A stretch of DNA of 64,000 nucleotides from Hyphococcus formosus (GTDB lineage: Bacteria; Pseudomonadota; Alphaproteobacteria; Caulobacterales; Parvularculaceae). Every line of letters starts with the position of its first letter. The first letter of the stretch is position 1. Shown piece by piece: positions 7,733 through 16,052 of the stretch. The notes beneath the pieces were generated by a model. The model worked only from the letters and a program-made list of their open reading frames with translations. It did no database searches and was not told where the DNA came from. The DNA is taken from positions 992,001 through 1,056,000 of the forward strand of contig NZ_CP157210.1 in NCBI RefSeq assembly GCF_046736345.1. Reading direction: 5' to 3'. Both the position numbers and the translations under genes were made by a program.

Positions 7733-8662
7733 ATGTCGAATATAGTTGTTGCTGCTTTTTACAAATTTGCCGCGCTCCCGGATTACGCTGAATATCAGGC
7801 CCCGTTACACGATGAGGCTATGGATGCCGATGTCCGGGGCACGATTTTACTCGCTAAGGAAGGGGTAAACGGAACAATTGCCGGCCCTCGGGCGGGCATT
7901 GATCGCGTTCTGTCGCATCTTAAATCCCTGCCCGGTTGCTCTGACCTTGAATGGAAAGAGTCTTATGCCGACGAAAACCCTTTTTTGCGGATGAAAGTCC
8001 GCCTCAAAAAGGAAATTGTGACGATGGGTGTTGGTGATATCGAGCCGGAAAAAAGCCACGAAATGTATGTGGAGCCACATGACTGGAACAATGTCATCTC
8101 CGACCCGGATACAATCGTTATCGACACGCGCAATGATTACGAAGTCAGTATAGGGACCTTTGAGGGTGCGATTAATCCAAAAACGAAATCTTTCCGCGAA
8201 TTCCCGGAATGGTTCCGAAAATTTCGCGAAGAGAACCAGGTTAAAAAAGTAGCGATGTTTTGTACTGGCGGTATTCGCTGCGAGAAATCGACGGCCTTTC
8301 TTCGTTCCGAAGGTGTCGATGATGTTGTTCACCTAAAAGGCGGGATACTGAAATACCTAGAAACCGTTCCGAAGGAAGAAAGCCGTTGGAATGGCGAATG
8401 TTTCGTATTTGATAATCGCGTTTCGGTTGGCCATGATCTTGAACCCGGCTCCTATGACATGTGCCACGCTTGCCGCCAGCCCATCACCGAAGAAGACAAA
8501 CAGTCTGAACATTATCGCCCGGGCGTATCCTGCCCGAATTGCCATGACCGCCTGACCGAAGAGCAAAAGCGCAATTTTGCTGAACGACAGAAACAAGTCG
8601 AACTCGCAAAAGCGCGCGGCGAAACCCATATAGGAATGCAGACACCAAAATCGGAGGGATAA
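7733..8662 (+). CDS. trhO: tRNA uridine(34) hydroxylase (rhodanese family)
   Basis: TrhO (YceA) makes 5-hydroxyuridine at tRNA wobble position 34 using oxygen. The protein is about 309 residues, the family length. It has an N-terminal domain (FYKFAALPDY, LLAKEGVNGTIAG), then a rhodanese domain with the active-site loop CTGGIRCEKS and the following HLKGGILKYLE. Cysteine pairs (CHAC near residue 245, CPNCH near 268) form the C-terminal zinc-like module. ATG 7733 is preferred because family homology begins there; TTG 7697 and ATG 7721 are possible. It precedes the GST gene with no gap. Confidence 0.92.
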   Translation: MSNIVVAAFYKFAALPDYAEYQAPLHDEAMDADVRGTILLAKEGVNGTIAGPRAGIDRVLSHLKSLPGCSDLEWKESYADENPFLRMKVRLKKEIVTMGVGDIEPEKSHEMYVEPHDWNNVISDPDTIVIDTRNDYEVSIGTFEGAINPKTKSFREFPEWFRKFREENQVKKVAMFCTGGIRCEKSTAFLRSEGVDDVVHLKGGILKYLETVPKEESRWNGECFVFDNRVSVGHDLEPGSYDMCHACRQPITEEDKQSEHYRPGVSCPNCHDRLTEEQKRNFAERQKQVELAKARGETHIGMQTPKSEG

Positions 8663-9289
8663 ATGTCTTTACCGATCCTCTATTCTTTTCGTCGTTGCCC
8701 TTATGCCATGCGTGCGCGGATGGCGCTGGCGGTTAGCGGCCAAAATGTACGGCTTCGCGAAATCGTTTTACGCGACAAGCCCGATGAAATGATTGAAGCA
8801 TCCCCAAAAGCGACCGTGCCAGTGCTTGTCGCCGATGACAAGGTTGTTGACGAGAGTATCGCCATTATGCGGTGGGCGCTTGGGCGTCACGACCCCGAAG
8901 CCTGGCTTGAGAAAGCAGATTTTTCTCTCATTGAGGAAAATGACGGACCGTTCAAGCACCACCTCGATCGCTACAAATACTCTACTCGGTATGAAGATGT
9001 AGACGCACTGGAGCATCGCGAGGCGGGCGTTGCGTTTTTGCGCAAACTGGAAGCTAAGCTCGACGACGCCCCCTATATTGCAGGTCAAAAACGGGGCCTC
9101 GCGGATATGGCAATTTTTCCGTTTGTTCGGCAATTTCGCATTGCGGATATGGATTGGTTCGACGAGACAGACCTGCCCAATGTACAGCGTTGGCTTTCTG
9201 AATTGATGGAATCGGAAATTTTCAAATCTGTGATGAAAAAATATCCGACTTGGAAGGAAAGCGGCGAAGAATTCGCCTTCCCCGCTTAA
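8663..9289 (+). CDS. Glutathione S-transferase family protein
   Basis: A 208-residue protein with a thioredoxin-fold N-domain (LYSFRRCPYAMRARMAL, then KATVPVLV and DESIAIMRW) and an alpha-helical C-domain. The CPYAxRAR motif with a cysteine at residue 12 resembles glutaredoxin-2-like and other Cys-GSTs more than Tyr/Ser GSTs. The substrate is unknown. The ATG is 1 base after the TrhO stop, so translational coupling is likely. It ends 3 bp from the convergent hisD stop. Confidence 0.88.
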   Translation: MSLPILYSFRRCPYAMRARMALAVSGQNVRLREIVLRDKPDEMIEASPKATVPVLVADDKVVDESIAIMRWALGRHDPEAWLEKADFSLIEENDGPFKHHLDRYKYSTRYEDVDALEHREAGVAFLRKLEAKLDDAPYIAGQKRGLADMAIFPFVRQFRIADMDWFDETDLPNVQRWLSELMESEIFKSVMKKYPTWKESGEEFAFPA

Positions 9290-9292
9290 GGT

Positions 9293-10582
9293 CTATTTTA
9301 GCCGTACCCGTACAGAGTTTGCGTGGCTCGGTAAGCCTTCTGCGTCCGCAAGGGTCGCTGCGGCAGGACCAATCTTCGCCAAGGCGTCCGCATCACACCC
9401 AATGATGGATGTGCGTTTCATAAAATCAAGCACAGACAAACCTGAAGCGTAGCGAGCCGAGTGAACCGTTGGAAGAACGTGATCTGGACCCGCAACATAA
9501 TCGCCGACTGCCTCGGGTGTATAACGGCCCATGAATATTGCGCCCGCGTGACGGATTTTAGTCAGGAGTTCTTCCGGGGCCTCGATGGCTAACTCAAGGT
9601 GCTCCGGCGCAATCCGATCGACGATTGCGGGCGCTTCATCAAGGGTTCCTACGACGATGATCGCCGAATTATCGTGCCACGCCGCTGCGGTAATCTCTTT
9701 GCGCTCACTCTCCGCAATTTGCTCATCAACCGCATTAGATACGCGATCCGCAAATTGCGCATCGTCAGTGATAAGAATGCTTTGTGACGAAGGGTCGTGC
9801 TCCGCCTGCGATAGCAAATCAGCAGCGATCCAAGCAGGCTCGTTCTGACCGTCAGCGACGACAAGGATTTCCGATGGCCCTGCGATGCTATCGATACCTA
9901 CTTTACCAAATACCTGCCGTTTCGCCTCGGCCACATAGGCATTGCCCGGCCCTACGATGACATCAACCGGCGCAATCGGGCCAGCACCATAAGCAAGCGC
10001 CGCAATCGCTTGTGCGCCCCCGATACGGTAGATCTCAGTTATGCCGGCGCGCTTGGCCGCTGCTAACACGAGCGGGTTCATCTCGCCGCCTGGCGCGGGG
10101 GTTACCAAGGCTAGTCGCTCAACCCCCGCGACCTGAGCCGGGATCGCATTCATCAACACGCTCGAAGGATAAGCGGCGCGTCCGCCTGGCGCATATAATC
10201 CAGCCGCATCGACGGCGTTCCAACGCCAGCCGAGGGTCACACCCATATCATCCGTGTAACGCTCATCTTTCGGAAGCTGTTTTAGGTGATAGCTGCGAAT
10301 TCTATCGGCGGCAAAATCAAGCGCCTTTAAATCTTCCGCGCGGCACTGTTTTTCCGCGTTTTCAATCTCTGCGTCGGTGATTTTGAGATTGGCTTCACTA
10401 AGTGCGAACCCGTCGAATTTCTGGGTCAGCTCTGAAAGAGCATCCATGCCGTCAGCGCGGATTTTATTGATCACTTCCCGGACGACTGCACTAACATCCG
10501 CGCCGCCGTCTCGGTCTTTTGATATGAATTGCTCAAACGCGGAAGCAAAATCCGCAGAGCTGCTATCTAGTCGCAAAACCAT
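9293..10582 (-). CDS. hisD: Histidinol dehydrogenase
   Basis: A 429-residue HisD, full length. It performs the last two steps of histidine synthesis, oxidising L-histidinol to L-histidine with NAD and a zinc ion. Diagnostic blocks are GLYAPGGRAAYPSSVLMNAIPA, GPGNAYVAEAKRQVFG, AGPSEILVVAD, QAEHDPSSQS and APEHLEL, including the zinc-site His and Glu residues. It is 6 bp downstream of the DUF2948 gene in the murA-DUF2948-hisD unit. No histidine operator resembling the one in front of hisR-hisG was seen close by. Confidence 0.97.
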   Translation of the reverse strand: MVLRLDSSSADFASAFEQFISKDRDGGADVSAVVREVINKIRADGMDALSELTQKFDGFALSEANLKITDAEIENAEKQCRAEDLKALDFAADRIRSYHLKQLPKDERYTDDMGVTLGWRWNAVDAAGLYAPGGRAAYPSSVLMNAIPAQVAGVERLALVTPAPGGEMNPLVLAAAKRAGITEIYRIGGAQAIAALAYGAGPIAPVDVIVGPGNAYVAEAKRQVFGKVGIDSIAGPSEILVVADGQNEPAWIAADLLSQAEHDPSSQSILITDDAQFADRVSNAVDEQIAESERKEITAAAWHDNSAIIVVGTLDEAPAIVDRIAPEHLELAIEAPEELLTKIRHAGAIFMGRYTPEAVGDYVAGPDHVLPTVHSARYASGLSVLDFMKRTSIIGCDADALAKIGPAAATLADAEGLPSHANSVRVRLK

Positions 10583-10588
10583 ACTTCG

Positions 10589-11041
10589 TTACTCATCGTG
10601 TGCCGGTTTGGCGCGCGTACGCCACGGATCTGAAATGTCCGACATGAAACAATTGACGCTTTCGACATCAAGCCGAATGCCGCCGCCGCCTGCAAAATCA
10701 AGGTCGATCACCCCTGCGCCATCGTCTTTAGCACTGAAACGTATCGAAAGTAGTTCAATTACAGCGTCTTTCGTATCGGTTTTTAACCGCGAATATTGCG
10801 CTGATTTGACGTCATCAAAATGAATACCAGCGCGTACCCGCGCAAATGACCCGACTTTGCGTTTTCCAGCGCTTTCCCAAAGGAAGCGGTTCATCACAAA
10901 GGCAAAGCGTCTTTGTTCGGGAAGGTAGCTGAAATCCCCGATTTTACCGACCGCGTCTTGTAGGTAAGCAGAAATGACCTGAAGATCATCCGCATCACCG
11001 GCCATCAGGCGTAAGGGTTTATAGTCTTTGAGCGAGGCCAA
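10589..11041 (-). CDS. DUF2948 family protein
   Basis: A 150-residue conserved alphaproteobacterial protein of unknown function. Characteristic parts are LKLxAxDxEDL-like PLRLMAGDADDLQVISAYLQDA, FSYLPEQRRFAFVMNRFLWE and the C-terminal GGGGIRLDVESVNCFMSDI. It lies between murA and hisD, its usual place, with gaps of 6-9 bp. No signal peptide or membrane segment is present. Confidence 0.88.
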   Translation of the reverse strand: MASLKDYKPLRLMAGDADDLQVISAYLQDAVGKIGDFSYLPEQRRFAFVMNRFLWESAGKRKVGSFARVRAGIHFDDVKSAQYSRLKTDTKDAVIELLSIRFSAKDDGAGVIDLDFAGGGGIRLDVESVNCFMSDISDPWRTRAKPAHDE

Positions 11042-11050
11042 TGCCCTCTC

Positions 11051-12313
11051 CTATTCTTTGATCCGTTCAATCAACGCGCCGCAGGCTTGCAGCTTTTCTT
11101 CCAGCCGTTCAAAGCCGCGATCAAGGTGATAAACGCGATTGACCATAGTTTGCCCTTCGGCCGCTAGCCCCGCGATGACCAATGACATAGACGCACGCAA
11201 ATCAGTCGCCATTACCGGGGCGCCTTTTAATCGCGCAACACCCCGAACGGTTGCGGTTTGTCCGTCAACGGAGATTTTCGCCCCCATTCGCCCAAGTTCC
11301 GGCGCGTGCATAAAACGATTTTCAAAGATGGTTTCTTTGATCGTAGACACGCCATCTGCGGTCGTCATAAGCGCCATAAACTGCGCCTGAAGATCGGTCG
11401 GAAAACCGGGGAATGGTTGCGTAACGATATCAGTCGCCGTGCAACGTTCGCCAGCGCGCTTAACACGCAATCCATCGTCCAGTTCCTCAAGATCGATACC
11501 AACCTCTTCTAGAACCGCCCACGCAGCGCCGAGTAAATCAGCCCGCGCGCCTTTCAGTGTTAGCTCGCCTCCGGTCGCTGCGACGGCCATAATATAGGCA
11601 CCGGTTTCGATACGGTCCGGCAGGACCGCATGTTCCGCTCCATTTAATGCGGCCACACCTTCAATCGTAATTGTTGAGCTACCCGCGCCAGAAACATTCG
11701 CCCCCATAGCGTTGAGGCAATTGGCAAGATCAGCGATCTCTGGTTCGCGCGCAGCGTTTTCGATGGTCGTGGTGCCCTTGGCACGCACAGCGGCGAGCAT
11801 GGCATGTTCCGTTGCGCCGACCGACACAAAAGGAAATGCGATATCCGCGCCCTTGAGGCCGTCTGGGGCTTCTGCAAAAACATACCCCTCGTCGAGCTCA
11901 ATTTTCGCGCCCATCGCTGTAAGCGCCTTAAGGTGTAAATCGACCGGACGTGCCCCAATCGCACAGCCGCCCGGAAGCGATACTTTCGCCTTGCCTTCTC
12001 GCGCAAGAAGAGGTCCTAACACGTTGAAACTAGCGCGCATTTTTCGCACGAGATCATATGGTGCTTCGGTCGAGATTATGTCTTTTGCATGCAGCGTAAG
12101 GGTCGAACCTTCAAACTCACTGACGGCACCATGTTGCTCAAGAAGACGCAAAAGCATGTCCACATCTGCGAGACGCGGGACGTTTAAAAGCTTCAACGGC
12201 GCGTCGCTCAACAGCGATGCAGCCATAACCTTCAGGGCCGAGTTTTTCGCGCCGCTTATCGGGATTTCCCCATAAAGCGGTCTGCCGCCAATGATCGCCA
12301 ACTTATCCATCAA
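11051..12313 (-). CDS. murA: UDP-N-acetylglucosamine 1-carboxyvinyltransferase
   Basis: MurA transfers enolpyruvate from PEP to UDP-GlcNAc, the first committed step of peptidoglycan synthesis, in the cytoplasm. The protein is 420 residues, normal length. ISGAKNSALK with the conserved Lys is near the start, and the catalytic cysteine is C117 in LPGGCAIGARPVDLH. That Cys is also the fosfomycin target, so the enzyme is predicted to be drug-sensitive in vitro. The start overlaps the stop of a small upstream gene by 4 bases (ATGA). Confidence 0.97.
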   Translation of the reverse strand: MMDKLAIIGGRPLYGEIPISGAKNSALKVMAASLLSDAPLKLLNVPRLADVDMLLRLLEQHGAVSEFEGSTLTLHAKDIISTEAPYDLVRKMRASFNVLGPLLAREGKAKVSLPGGCAIGARPVDLHLKALTAMGAKIELDEGYVFAEAPDGLKGADIAFPFVSVGATEHAMLAAVRAKGTTTIENAAREPEIADLANCLNAMGANVSGAGSSTITIEGVAALNGAEHAVLPDRIETGAYIMAVAATGGELTLKGARADLLGAAWAVLEEVGIDLEELDDGLRVKRAGERCTATDIVTQPFPGFPTDLQAQFMALMTTADGVSTIKETIFENRFMHAPELGRMGAKISVDGQTATVRGVARLKGAPVMATDLRASMSLVIAGLAAEGQTMVNRVYHLDRGFERLEEKLQACGALIERIKE

Positions 12314-12510
12314 TTATCCTTTTTGTCAGTCCCGGTTGGACCTGCTTTGCGACGACGCAGATTGGCGCGCAAGGCAGCGGCCAAGCGGGCCTCTTTATCC
12401 TCGCGCTTGTCCTTGTTGACGGAGGCCGGCTTTTTCGTGGCAGTCTCTCGACAATCTTGGGGTTTTTCCTGCTTCTTATCCAATTGGATCAACTCTTTGC
12501 TTTGGTTCAT
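12310..12510 (-). CDS. Small conserved basic protein upstream of murA
   Basis: A 66-residue, highly charged protein with no signal or membrane segment. The C-terminal half (ARLAAALRANLRRRKAGPTG) resembles small conserved alphaproteobacterial proteins of unknown function encoded next to murA. Its stop overlaps the murA start (ATGA), so translation is probably coupled. The N-terminal half is Lys/Glu-rich and likely disordered. Confidence 0.75.
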   Translation of the reverse strand: MNQSKELIQLDKKQEKPQDCRETATKKPASVNKDKREDKEARLAAALRANLRRRKAGPTGTDKKDN

Positions 12511-12627
12511 ACCTAGTCAGCGTAGCGGCGGACTAAAAGCCCTGCCGCGGCTGGCGTCAAGCGCATTAGCCGCATGAGCGCGTGGTGATTTCTACGCTTT
12601 CCCATGGCGACATGATGCCGTAAACCC

Positions 12628-13083
12628 GTGATCATGACACAAATGCAGCGTTTAAGCGGAAATCTGATCGGCGCGCAGTCCTTTGACACTGGGCCTATAA
12701 TGACGCGTATCGCCCAAAAGGACGATATCGATGAACTCGGCCATGTAAATAATGCGGTTTATCTCGTTTGGGCTCAGGATATCGCTGTCGCCCATTGGAA
12801 TAGCGTCGCGAGTGCTGATTTGCGCCAAGAAGCGGTTTGGGTCGCCCTTCGCCACGAAATTGACTATCGCGAACAGGTTTTAGAGGGAGAGACGGTCGAA
12901 ATCCGGACATGGCTCGGCCGGGCTGCGGGACCCCGCTTTGAACGCCACGTCGACATTCGCAAACCTGACTCGCCGCGGTTCTCCGCAAAAGTCGTGACGG
13001 ACTGGTGCCTCATCGATGCGAAAACCCGCAAACCCCGCCGCGTCGGAGCCGATATTTTGGCGTTTTTTGGTCTCAGCGGCTAA
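12628..13083 (+). CDS. Hot-dog fold acyl-CoA thioesterase
   Basis: A protein of about 151 residues of the 4-hydroxybenzoyl-CoA thioesterase/YbgC-like family. DELGHVNNAVYLVWAQD is the classic hot-dog active-site region (D-x-x-GHVNN), followed by the long helix and the ALRHEIDYREQVLEGE strand. The family hydrolyses acyl-CoA or acyl-ACP thioesters; the substrate here is unknown. GTG 12628, ATG 12634 and ATG 12643 are all possible starts, and no good ribosome site separates them. Confidence 0.85.
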   Translation: MIMTQMQRLSGNLIGAQSFDTGPIMTRIAQKDDIDELGHVNNAVYLVWAQDIAVAHWNSVASADLRQEAVWVALRHEIDYREQVLEGETVEIRTWLGRAAGPRFERHVDIRKPDSPRFSAKVVTDWCLIDAKTRKPRRVGADILAFFGLSG

Positions 13084-13167
13084 GTGCCTGTTTTTTCCGT
13101 TTGGTGCTTCCCAAGCCGCACTTCACGCGCTATACCGCCGCCTCTTTCTGGATGTCTTTTCAGAATC

Positions 13168-13242
13168 GCTGCCGTAGCTCAGGGGTAGAGCACTCCCTTG
13201 GTAAGGGAGAGGCCGAGAGTTCAATTCTCTCCGGCAGCACCA
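13168..13242 (+). tRNA. tRNA-Thr (anticodon GGT)
   Basis: A complete 75-nt cloverleaf. The acceptor stem is GCTGCCG (13168-13174) with CGGCAGC (13232-13238), then discriminator A and an encoded CCA. The D-arm contains GCTCAGGGGTAGAGC. The anticodon stem CTCCC/GGGAG encloses TTGGTAA, giving anticodon GGT for threonine. The T-arm is GAGAGTTCAATTCTCTC. Confidence 0.97.
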
Positions 13243-13553
13243 GTAAAACCCGCATAAAATATGATTTAAACACTGGGCTTGGGGCCTTTCTTAAATGCCC
13301 CGGTTTGTGTCCTTTTGTACGGAACTGCCCGTGAACGTCTGTTTTTTTGACGAAAATTGACGAACTTATTTGATCGCGTCGCCCGTCCGGTGCCGTCCTT
13401 ATCCTCACGGATGTGCAAAGGGCGCGGCTTTGAAAATAGAGCCGCAGTGACCAAGAGCAGGTTAATATCTCTTAGGAACTATTGGAGGAATGGATGCGTT
13501 TCCTTGAAAGACAATGCGGAAAAATGATTCAAGAATTCTAATGGGAGAGCTGC
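13243..13553. other. Non-coding stretch between tRNA-Thr and the DUF305 gene
   Basis: No convincing gene. GGGGC (near 13281) and GCCCC can pair across an AT-rich loop of about 11 nt and may end the tRNA transcript, but the T-tract is poor. No clear duplicate of the tRNA 3' end was found, so an integration site is not supported. The 3' part leads into the DUF305 gene, whose likely ribosome site is the GGGAG about 7 bases before its ATG. Confidence 0.4.
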
Positions 13554-14078
13554 ATGAGCGAAAAGTCTGAACGCTATTGGCGTTTCGCCGCGATGATTGC
13601 GACTTCTATGATAGTAATGTTCGCACTCATGTATCTCCACACTTACGAAGTAGCCCATATTCGGTTCAGTGAGACCAGATTTTACATGGTGCTTATCATG
13701 GGTGCTGGGATGGGCATGGTCATGTTGACTTTCATGCTTGGCATGTATCGCAACACGAAAATTAACATCGGAATTTACATATTGAGTGTTGGTGTTTTCA
13801 TTATTGCTCTTTGGCTAATGCGCACTCAATCGATTGTCGAAGACCGTTCTTATATGAACGCAATGATCCCTCATCATTCGATAGCCATCCTTACGAGTGA
13901 ACGATCAAAAATTGAAGATGTTCGGGTGCGAGCATTGGCGGACGATATTATCCGCGCGCAGCGCCGAGAGATTCAAGAGATGGAGTGGTTGATCGAAGAT
14001 ATAACAAAAAATGGAATAGCACGTACATCACACGAGGCGGACGCACGACCCGTACCGAAATTTGAACCTAATGAGTAA
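13554..14078 (+). CDS. DUF305 domain membrane protein
   Basis: A 174-residue inner-membrane protein. Three hydrophobic segments lie at about residues 10-28, 42-63 and 70-88. A C-terminal DUF305 domain follows with the signature YMNAMIPHHSIAI and a long helix (RALADDIIRAQRREIQEMEWLI). The domain's HH motif is often linked to metal (copper) handling and is found beside copper-resistance genes, but none is seen here. GGGAG precedes the ATG. The gene is rather AT-rich and follows a tRNA directly, so horizontal acquisition is possible. Confidence 0.85.
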   Translation: MSEKSERYWRFAAMIATSMIVMFALMYLHTYEVAHIRFSETRFYMVLIMGAGMGMVMLTFMLGMYRNTKINIGIYILSVGVFIIALWLMRTQSIVEDRSYMNAMIPHHSIAILTSERSKIEDVRVRALADDIIRAQRREIQEMEWLIEDITKNGIARTSHEADARPVPKFEPNE

Positions 14079-14179
14079 AGGTTTGCGGGGCTAAGGATCT
14101 GCACTGATTAATGCGCAATTAACACGAAGCCTTCAGAGTCTCTCGAAACATTTCTTTGGCAATTTGCTAATTTTAGAAA

Positions 14180-14222
14180 ATAATTGGTGCCCGCCGTTAG
14201 TGACATATGAACGGCGGGCACC
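14180..14222 (-). terminator. Rho-independent terminator after phoX
   Basis: A 13-bp perfect stem, GGTGCCCGCCGTT (14186-14198) with AACGGCGGGCACC (14210-14222), and an 11-nt loop. On the minus strand it is followed by AATTATTTTC. It ends the phoX transcript about 35 bp past the stop and also faces the end of the DUF305 gene. Confidence 0.8.
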
Positions 14223-14256
14223 GAGACGAGGCCCGGAGGCTTGTTACGCTACGCGC

Positions 14257-15798
14257 CTAAATCGGGCCTGCGCCCCATGGGCCATAGATCGCTAGCGTTA
14301 CGCCAGGTGTTTGCACGTTCACGAACAACGTGTCGCCGGAGGCGTTAAAGCACGCACCACACCATTCCTTATTGCGGAAATCACCTTCTTCGATGAACGC
14401 AGAAGAAAGCCCGGCCTTCACGATATCGCTGTTGTCAAGCTGAATATTATTCTTGGCAAAGATGAATGGTGCCCCCGAAGGTGTCAGGCCCAAAAGCCGT
14501 TCACCGAAGCCAAAGTCATCTTCGACACCGCCGCCGTCTTCACAAAGAACGATCCCGCCACGTGGGCTTACCGTAATGTTGTCTGCGTTGTTTCCGGCCA
14601 ATGGGTTCGACGAAACATAAATACAGGTCATGACATCACGATTAGGGTCAAGTGCCCAAACCGCGCCATCGCCGCGACCCGGACGACCATTGCTGTCGAC
14701 GCCCGCGCCCGTATCGACGAAATAGATCAAGCCATCTTTGGTCGAATACCAACAGCCCTCACCGCGGCTCATGCGGATACCACCTTTGGCGCGCGCTTGA
14801 ATGAACGGGCCACTCGCCTCACCTGAAACGATCTGGTCTGAATATTCTTCCGGATCGGCGTCTGGTTCTTCGATGCGAACCCATTCAAGTTGATAGCTAT
14901 CCCCAATCGCCGGCGCATTAATGTCGACATTCTCCTCACCGACAACTTTTGCTGCATAAAGCGATCCGCCTTTGGCCAATGCACCGAAACGGAATTGCGG
15001 AAAGTCAGGGACATATTTATAGAGCGCGGCCATATTACGGCGGTCTTCGGTCAGATAGACTGTGCCCGACAATGGATTGACCGCAACGGCTTCGTGGGCA
15101 AAGCGGCCCATCTCAACGATCGGCTCCGCAGAGCGCTTATTGCCGTTCCAGGTTACTTCAAACACATAGCCATGTTTTTTGCCGCCCAGTGGACGAAGGT
15201 CTGTCGTTGTCTCCTCGCAGGTCAACCAAGTACCCCACGGGGTGGCACCGCCAGCGCAATTTGTAAGCGTACCGCCTAATGACGGAAGGGTTTTGTAATA
15301 CTCGCCATTGCGCAAAATGACGGTCGTCGTGCCGCCGGAAACACCTTTTGGCGCACCGAGTTCTGCATTGACCGCATCATCATAGATCGCGCGCGCATCG
15401 ATTAGCCCAAACGGGTTTCCGTTTAGGTCATTCACGACGCCATTTTCGTGGTTACGGATGAGCATTGTTAGAGGTCCACGCTCCTCAACAACGGCCATGC
15501 CGTCATGACGTGGTGGTGTCGGCTGACCATTACTCATTGGCTCACCGGTCCAACCCATTGAGCGATATGAAAAGCCTTCCGGAAGCTGTAAAAGTTCAAG
15601 ACCCGTGTTCAAGTCTGCTTTCGGAGAAATCGGGCCATAAGGGCTAGCGATTGGCGTCGCATAAGATGATACGGCCGCCTGAAATGCAGCAAGCCCGCGC
15701 AAGGGCGTTGTGATCAACGCTGCGCCAGCAAGCGCTGCACCGCTTTTCATCACATCGCGACGACTAGGATTTAGACGCATAAGCTGATCGTTCGACAT
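14257..15798 (-). CDS. phoX: Tat-exported PhoX-type phosphatase (DUF839)
   Basis: A protein of about 513 residues of the PhoX/DUF839 family: calcium-iron alkaline phosphatases that release phosphate from organic phosphate outside the inner membrane. A twin-arginine leader (PSRRDVMKSG, then a hydrophobic stretch ending GLAAF) is at the N-terminus. Family blocks seen are PPRHDGM, NHENG, GGTLTNCAGGATPWGTWLTCEET, MGRFAHEAVAVNP, TEDRRNMAALYKYVP and SRGEGCWYS. ATG 15798 is chosen because AGGAGG lies 12 bases upstream; the longer frame reads through that site. No convincing Pho box was found upstream. Some DUF839 proteins have no proven phosphatase activity. Confidence 0.85.
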   Translation of the reverse strand: MSNDQLMRLNPSRRDVMKSGAALAGAALITTPLRGLAAFQAAVSSYATPIASPYGPISPKADLNTGLELLQLPEGFSYRSMGWTGEPMSNGQPTPPRHDGMAVVEERGPLTMLIRNHENGVVNDLNGNPFGLIDARAIYDDAVNAELGAPKGVSGGTTTVILRNGEYYKTLPSLGGTLTNCAGGATPWGTWLTCEETTTDLRPLGGKKHGYVFEVTWNGNKRSAEPIVEMGRFAHEAVAVNPLSGTVYLTEDRRNMAALYKYVPDFPQFRFGALAKGGSLYAAKVVGEENVDINAPAIGDSYQLEWVRIEEPDADPEEYSDQIVSGEASGPFIQARAKGGIRMSRGEGCWYSTKDGLIYFVDTGAGVDSNGRPGRGDGAVWALDPNRDVMTCIYVSSNPLAGNNADNITVSPRGGIVLCEDGGGVEDDFGFGERLLGLTPSGAPFIFAKNNIQLDNSDIVKAGLSSAFIEEGDFRNKEWCGACFNASGDTLFVNVQTPGVTLAIYGPWGAGPI

Positions 15799-15930
15799 AA
15801 GAGAATCGTTCCTCCTGATATAGCGGGCGCGCAATATGGTCTGGCCGCTATCGGTGAGTTTAATGTTCAGGGTACGGTTTGTTACGCAACGATGGCTGCT
15901 TATCCCTATTGCTTATCACTTGTATGACAT

Positions 15931-15940
15931 TGACGCGTCA
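15931..15940. promoter_or_regulatory. Perfect 10-bp palindrome upstream of phoX
   Basis: TGACGCGTCA lies about 130 bp upstream of the phoX start, between it and the hisG terminator. It could be an operator half or an isolated dyad. It does not match the repeated CTGTCAT elements of a Pho box. Confidence 0.25.
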
Positions 15941-15985
15941 GAACTACGACAATCCATCAAAGCTGATGTTACAAATTCAACGAAT

Positions 15986-16022
15986 GCAAAAAATGCGCCT
16001 GAAATATACTTTCAGGCGCATT
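15986..16022 (-). terminator. Rho-independent terminator after hisG
   Basis: A 13-bp perfect stem, AATGCGCCTGAAA (15992-16004) with TTTCAGGCGCATT (16010-16022), and a 5-nt loop. On the minus strand it runs into six T residues (complement of 15988-15993). It lies 31 bp after the hisG stop. Confidence 0.88.
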
Positions 16023-16052
16023 CAATGCATAAATAATTTTGGACTGATTGCC

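Noticed and set aside
13168..13553. A tRNA-Thr integration site with a duplicated 3' end
   Set aside because: No second copy of the tRNA 3' end was seen downstream, and no integrase gene is present.
15799..15985. A Pho box in front of phoX
   Set aside because: No pair of CTGTCAT-like repeats with 11-bp spacing was found; the best attempt matched 3 of 7 positions.
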